A stretch of 9,649 nucleotides of DNA from an uncultured Caulobacter sp. Its GTDB lineage: Bacteria > Pseudomonadota > Alphaproteobacteria > Caulobacterales > Caulobacteraceae. The notes under the pieces are model-generated. The model was given only the letters and a program-made list of their open reading frames with translations. It made no database searches and was not told the origin of the DNA. Below are positions 7,301 to 9,649 of this stretch, piece by piece. The stretch spans positions 1 through 9,649 of the forward strand of contig CALKHU010000133.1 in assembly GCA_937991555.1 (NCBI GenBank), read 5' to 3'. How positions within the stretch are numbered: the first letter of the stretch is position 1; the number at the start of each line of letters is the position of its first letter. The translations under genes and the position numbers were made by a program.

Positions 7301-7566
7301 TTCTGCATGGCGACGGCGTTCATCTCCTTGAGGCCCTCGAGCGACTGCAGCTCGCGCTCCATGGGCCGCACGAGCAGGCGCTCGGAGTCTTCCGGCGAGA
7401 CGCCCGGGTAGGGCACCTGGATCATCACGAACGGAACCGTGATGTCCGGCTCCGACTCGCGGGGCAGGTTGAGATAGGTGAACAGGCCGAACAGGGTCGC
7501 GATCGCCGCGATGCCCAGAACGACCTTCCGCCGCTTGATGGCGCCGTTGATCAGGGCCGAGATCAT
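4303..7566 (-). CDS. RND efflux transporter permease (HAE-1/AcrB-like inner-membrane pump)
   Basis: A 1,087-residue proton-driven RND pump, somewhat longer than the roughly 1,050 of AcrB because of an approximately 45-residue basic C-terminal tail. Membrane helix 1 is near residues 14-33. The first porter region begins with P-R-E-S-E-P-D-I and Y-P-G-V-S-P-E-D, typical of the superfamily. Helices 2-6 run about 335-490, helix 7 about 537-555, a second large periplasmic region follows, and helices 8-12 occupy roughly 868-1040. The helix-4 motif reads V402-D403-G404-G405-I-V-V-V-E, so only the first of the two canonical aspartates remains. In helix 10 the canonical lysine position reads glycine (G942), followed by H943-N944 and then D949. 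The start is supported by GGGAG eight bases upstream, 18 bp after the adaptor stop. It is the second gene of the operon. Substrate range is not readable; drug, solvent or lipid export are all possible. Confidence 0.93.
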   Translation of the reverse strand: MISALINGAIKRRKVVLGIAAIATLFGLFTYLNLPRESEPDITVPFVMIQVPYPGVSPEDSERLLVRPMERELQSLEGLKEMNAVAMQNAAMVYLEFEVNFNKDKVLQDVRARVDMARGRFPPDAEEPIIMEQNISDDPFIGIMLSGGAPERTLFKTAQELQDRLEALPGVLRTELFGGREEVMEVTIDPARMEAANVTAPELAAVIARNNQLVPAGNLQTQQGKFAVKVPGVVEDPADILALPIKRNGDRLITIGDIGEVHRTFKEPTRISRFNGQPAFGIDVIKRPGANILDSVKEVRRVAAEEEARWKTEGLDTISVDFTFDESEFIERSLTILESGLIIATILVMIIIVASLGVRQGLMVGLSIPLCFMMGFLLLQAFGITLNMMVMFGLVLAVGILVDGGIVVVEYADRKMAEGMDRQEAFAAAGTRMFWPVVNGTLTTLCAFIPFLFWNSIPGKFMSFLPITLIMVLTSSIFVALIFTPALGSIFGRKQGVDEEHLAEIEKSERGDPREMAGFMGWYARTLWWAGHHPFRVTAVAVLIVVGIFVAFGAKKHRTEFFLDQDPEFVAIYVKARGNLSAAAADEQVRKVEARLAGIEGIESVYASAGRFTGGGNFGPPNDTVGRIQVQFVDFEDRKALDIRGKDVEEAIRKAVADVPGLLVEVRPPQNGPPQGKDVQVELRGGDPRALDRAADLIKAHMAADPQLIEHEDSRASPGIEWNISVDREAAGRYGVDVLSVGQAIQFVTDGVLVGRFRPDDSEDELDIRVRFTPESRNLSSFRELKIMTPMGPVPASYLIKETPGQQVTTIQRRDGQRMITIQANAGPGIAANQKIGEMKAWLGQQDFGPSVHWKFTGADEEGAEAAQFFAVAMLATLFMMGIILLWQFNSFYGILVTLSAVILSVAGVLLGVVVNVAHTFDYISVIMLGTGVIALAGVVVGHNIVLVDTFYQLRRQGYPADEAAMRAAVQRFRPVMLTTVVTVIGLLPLMFQLHPNFRGFHLEYKAPGSEWWVQLSAAVVWGLSFSTLLTLFLTPAALASPRTIARRFGNVWAMVRHRRRWSDRVRAGDEVRKDDIVVESLPRAAE

Positions 7567-7584
7567 GCCAAGGGCTCCCGGGCG

Positions 7585-8694
7585 CTAGGGTTTCGCCGCC
7601 GCTGCGGGCGCGGTTGCGCTCCGGGCGGCGGGCAGGCGGACCGTCTGGCCCTCGGACACATAGGACTGGCCGACGGTGATCACCCGGGTCGGGCCGCGCA
7701 GGCCGGTCACCCAGACGCCTTCCGGCGTCTCGTCGAGCACCGAAACGGGCGCGAACATCACGCGGTTTCCGTCGACCACGTAGCGCACGCCCTGGCGACC
7801 GGCGCTGTCGAGCACGAGGGTGGTCGACGGCACCAGATGGGCCGGGCCGGCGCCGGTGGTGATCTTGACCTGGGCGGACAGGCCGGCGCGGACGCGGCCG
7901 CCCGGATTGCCGGCCTCGATCTCGACGCGATAGGTGCGCGTCGCCGGATCGGCGTCGCGGGCGACGAGCCGCACGCGGCCGGCCAGGGTTTCGCCGGTGG
8001 TCAGCGTCGCCACCGCCTGCGACCCGACCTGGATGCCGCCCACGTCGCGCTCGGCGACATCGGCCACGATCACCAGGGGATCGAGCTGGATCATGGTGCC
8101 GCAGGCGCCGCCCGGCGACAGGTAGGTCCCGATCTCGGCGTCGCGGCGATCGAACACGCCGGCGAACGGCGCGCGCACATTGACCTGGTCCAGCAGCACC
8201 TCCGCCTGGCGGACGGCCGCCATGGCGCCGTCGAGGTTGGCCTGCGCCTGCAGGACCTGCGTCTGCGACCGGTAGCCCTGGGCGGCCAGGCGGTCGGAGG
8301 CTTCCTTCTCGAGCTGGCGCGTGCGCAGCAGGGCCCGGGCCTGGTCGAGCGTCGCCTGGCGGGCGTCGGTCGAGATGCGGCACAGCACCGCGCCCTTGGC
8401 GACGAAACCGCCCTCGCGGGCCGGGGTGGCGGCCACCGGGCCGGCCGTCTCGGCGCGCACCACGACAGCGCGGTTGGCTTCCGTGCGGCCGCGCACCGAC
8501 ACGGCATAGGGCTGCAGCGCCTCGGGAATGACGGTGACCTGGACCAGCGGCGCCTCGGCCCTCCGCGGCGCGGCCGCCTCGGCTTCCTTGCCGGCGCCGC
8601 CCACGGCGTTGACGATGCCCCCGATGATGAAGGCGACGACGACCGCCGCGGCGATGCCGATCGCGACCCAGTGGGAGTTCTTCAGCTTCATCAT
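7585..8694 (-). CDS. RND efflux periplasmic adaptor subunit (membrane fusion protein)
   Basis: A 369-residue adaptor that should link the RND pump to an outer-membrane channel. Residues 8-32 form an N-terminal membrane anchor with no lipobox cysteine. Two lipoyl half-motifs (about 78-110 with A-E-T-A-G-P-V and G-G-F-V-A-K-G; about 168-205 with V-R-A-P-F-A-G-V-F) flank an alpha-helical hairpin rich in Q, A, L and R (about 111-168). A beta-barrel domain (about 206-283) and a membrane-proximal domain (about 284-356) follow, then an Ala/Pro-rich tail. The reading frame stays open to an ATG at 8775, but the extra 27 residues are Arg/Pro-rich, precede the membrane anchor, and would overlap a plausible -10 box. 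The start is therefore placed at the first of two adjacent ATGs (8694 or 8691). GGGG lies three bases before the first and six before the second. It is the first gene of a two-gene operon with the pump. Confidence 0.9.
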   Translation of the reverse strand: MMKLKNSHWVAIGIAAAVVVAFIIGGIVNAVGGAGKEAEAAAPRRAEAPLVQVTVIPEALQPYAVSVRGRTEANRAVVVRAETAGPVAATPAREGGFVAKGAVLCRISTDARQATLDQARALLRTRQLEKEASDRLAAQGYRSQTQVLQAQANLDGAMAAVRQAEVLLDQVNVRAPFAGVFDRRDAEIGTYLSPGGACGTMIQLDPLVIVADVAERDVGGIQVGSQAVATLTTGETLAGRVRLVARDADPATRTYRVEIEAGNPGGRVRAGLSAQVKITTGAGPAHLVPSTTLVLDSAGRQGVRYVVDGNRVMFAPVSVLDETPEGVWVTGLRGPTRVITVGQSYVSEGQTVRLPAARSATAPAAAAKP

Positions 8695-8697
8695 GGA

Positions 8698-8752
8698 CCC
8701 CGGCGTGCATCCGGGGATCGGCCGCGTCGCACGCGTCCGCGATAGTCCCCGG
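8698..8752 (-). promoter_or_regulatory. RND operon leader with mutually exclusive pairings near the start codon
   Basis: In minus-strand mRNA order the leader contains CCGGGG (8752-8747), CCCCGG (8716-8711) and CCGGGG again (8703-8698), the last ending three bases before the adaptor ATG. The middle segment can pair with either flank. The upstream pairing is extended by AUCG/CGAU (8743-8740 with 8720-8717, three-base bulge) and caps a smaller stem CGCGT/ACGCG (8735-8731 with 8727-8723, three-base loop). The downstream pairing (seven-base loop) would bury the G-rich stretch next to the start codon. The complementarity is seen directly; a switching role is inference, and short GC complementarity can arise by chance in such DNA. 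Confidence 0.4.
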
Positions 8753-8761
8753 CAGCTAATC

Positions 8762-8823
8762 TGAACAGTGTCCATATGCTGGCTTCGAACGGTGTTCGCA
8801 AATGAAATTCCGGAAATGTTCCG
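8762..8823. promoter_or_regulatory. three regularly spaced 13-bp dyads, candidate operator array
   Basis: Three 13-bp inverted repeats share one design, five-base arms around a three-base centre. TGAACAGTGTCCA (8762-8774) has one arm mismatch; CGAACGGTGTTCG (8786-8798) is perfect; CGGAAATGTTCCG (8811-8823) is perfect. Their centres lie 24 and 25 bp apart. The first two share GAACnGTGTyC. They cover the predicted start, spacer and upstream side of the RND promoter and sit 47-108 bp before kynU, so a dimeric regulator bound here could control either or both units. TetR-type repressors commonly flank RND pumps, but no regulator gene is in the window. Confidence 0.5.
8773..8801 (-). promoter_or_regulatory. 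possible promoter of the RND efflux operon
   Basis: On the minus strand TTGCGA (8801-8796; 4 of 6 to TTGACA) and CATATG (8778-8773; 3 of 6 to TATAAT) are spaced by 17 bp. Transcription would begin near 8766 and give a leader of about 70 bases. The elements overlap two of the dyads, a usual layout for repression. Confidence 0.35.
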
Positions 8824-8869
8824 CTTTTGTGGGGTGGTTTCACCGCCGCGCGCGACGGATAAGACAGGG

Positions 8870-9649
8870 ATGACCTTCCGCTCCGATCCACAGGCGCTCG
8901 ACGCGGCCGATCCGCTCGCCCGCTTCCGCGCGGCGTTCGTGCGTCCAGACGGGGTGCTCTATCTCTGTGGCCACTCGCTCGGCGCGGCGCCGAAGGCGGC
9001 CGCTGACCGCATGGCGCGCGCGGTCGGTGAGGAGTGGGCGCAGTCGCTCGTCCGGGGCTGGAACAGCCATGACTGGATCGGCGCCGCGCGCCGCGTCGGC
9101 GACCGGATCGCGCCGCTGGTCGGCGCCGCGCCGGGGGAGGTGATCGTCGCCGATTCCACCTCCGTGAACCTCTTCAAGCTGGTCGTGGCCGCGTTGCACG
9201 CGGCGCCGGAGCGGCCGGTCGTGCTGGCGCTGGACGGCGAGTTTCCGACCGACCGGTACATCCTTGAAGGCGTCCTCCGCGCCGTCCCCGGCGCCAGGCT
9301 GGAGACCGGCGACCCGGCCTGGATGCTGTCGCGCCTGGACGCCGATGTCGGCGTGGCGGTCGCCAGCCTCGTCGACTACCGGACCGCGGAGGTCCGCGAC
9401 ATGGCCCGGTTCGAGGCCGCGGCGCGGGCGGCAGGGGCATCGATCGTCTGGGACCTGAGCCACGCCGCCGGCGCCGTCGGGGTCGATCTCAACGGCGCCG
9501 GCGCGACCCTCGCCGTCGGCTGCGGCTACAAGTACCTGAACGGCGGGCCCGGGGCGCCTGGCTATCTCTACGTCGCCGCCGCACGCCAGGCCGGGCTTGT
9601 GTCGCCGCTCCAGGGCTGGATGGGACACGCCGCGCCGTTCGCCTTCGCG
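8870..9649 (+). CDS. kynU: kynureninase, 3' end cut by the window
   Basis: The first 260 residues of a PLP-dependent aminotransferase-fold class V enzyme that hydrolyses L-kynurenine to anthranilate and L-alanine (and 3-hydroxykynurenine to 3-hydroxyanthranilate) in tryptophan catabolism. Bacterial kynureninases are about 400 residues, so roughly the last third is missing. Visible landmarks are the N-terminal D-x-x-A-L-D-A-x-D-x-L helix, the Y31-L-C-G-H-S-L-G38 loop, R62-G-W-N, the F125-P126-T127-D128 motif, D195-L-S-H198-A-A-G-A with the aspartate expected to hold the PLP ring nitrogen, and C218-G-Y220-K221-Y-L-N-G-G-P-G-A-P, in which K221 should form the Schiff base. The start matches the family's N-terminus, although only AGGG directly before the ATG serves as a weak ribosome binding site. 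It is divergent from the RND operon across 175 bp. Whether other kyn genes follow cannot be seen. H35 replaces the more usual asparagine of the N-S-L-G loop. Confidence 0.93.
   Translation, partial: MTFRSDPQALDAADPLARFRAAFVRPDGVLYLCGHSLGAAPKAAADRMARAVGEEWAQSLVRGWNSHDWIGAARRVGDRIAPLVGAAPGEVIVADSTSVNLFKLVVAALHAAPERPVVLALDGEFPTDRYILEGVLRAVPGARLETGDPAWMLSRLDADVGVAVASLVDYRTAEVRDMARFEAAARAAGASIVWDLSHAAGAVGVDLNGAGATLAVGCGYKYLNGGPGAPGYLYVAAARQAGLVSPLQGWMGHAAPFAFA

Noticed and set aside
5216..8710. A long minus-strand open frame spanning the adaptor and part of the RND gene in another frame
   Set aside because: Its translation is Arg/Gly/Pro-rich low-complexity sequence and it overlaps the two true frames, which have intact family motifs.
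4393..8745. A 1,450-codon open frame on the plus strand opposite the RND operon
   Set aside because: It runs antisense across two clearly recognisable genes, and its translation is His/Asp/Arg-rich with no domain resemblance. Long stop-free antisense frames are common in GC-rich DNA.
8695..8775. N-terminal extension of the RND adaptor to the ATG at 8775
   Set aside because: The extra 27 residues are unlike an export signal, precede the membrane anchor, lack a Shine-Dalgarno sequence, and the ATG lies inside a plausible -10 box.
8763..8821. LexA (SOS) box of the alphaproteobacterial type, GTTC-N7-GTTC
   Set aside because: GAAC and GTTC words occur here, but same-orientation copies are 24 bp apart rather than 11, so the expected direct-repeat spacing is absent.

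Overview
The window is very GC-rich, tightly packed chromosomal DNA with seven complete protein genes and one gene cut by the right edge. Gene content points to an alphaproteobacterium, most likely Caulobacterales (Caulobacter/Phenylobacterium/Brevundimonas type). The main pointers are a small secreted protein that looks like the CC_3452 family of that group, an Atm1-type ABC exporter, and strong G/C third-position codon use. This placement is inference from protein resemblance, not a database result. I see no tRNA, rRNA, CRISPR array, insertion sequence or phage gene.

Layout from left to right: a PhnB-like VOC protein (+, 15-485) faces a small secreted four-cysteine protein (-, 535-846), with a hairpin between their stops. 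Next comes a LOG-family nucleotide phosphoribohydrolase (-, 918-1526). It diverges from a two-gene operon (+, 1624-4253) made of a lipoprotein with two beta-rich repeats and an Atm1/ABCB7-type ABC exporter whose start codon overlaps the lipoprotein stop. A long hairpin at 4258-4296 separates this operon from the convergent RND efflux operon (-, 8694 down to 4303), which encodes the periplasmic adaptor first and then the inner-membrane pump. A 175-bp regulatory region separates that operon from a divergent kynureninase gene (+, from 8870), which is cut by the window end.

How the genes may work together: the adaptor and RND pump should form two thirds of a tripartite exporter; no outer-membrane channel gene is present here. 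The lipoprotein and the Atm1-type exporter are probably translated together. Kynureninase belongs to tryptophan/kynurenine catabolism.

The protein families are mostly familiar. The less explained signals are regulatory: (1) three 13-bp dyads at 24-25-bp steps between the RND operon and kynU, overlapping a plausible RND promoter; (2) an RND leader in which one segment can pair with either of two identical partners, one lying just before the start codon; (3) an intrinsic terminator with a U-tract between a plausible LOG promoter and the LOG start codon; and (4) an RND pump that lacks most of the canonical Asp-Asp-Lys proton-relay residues.
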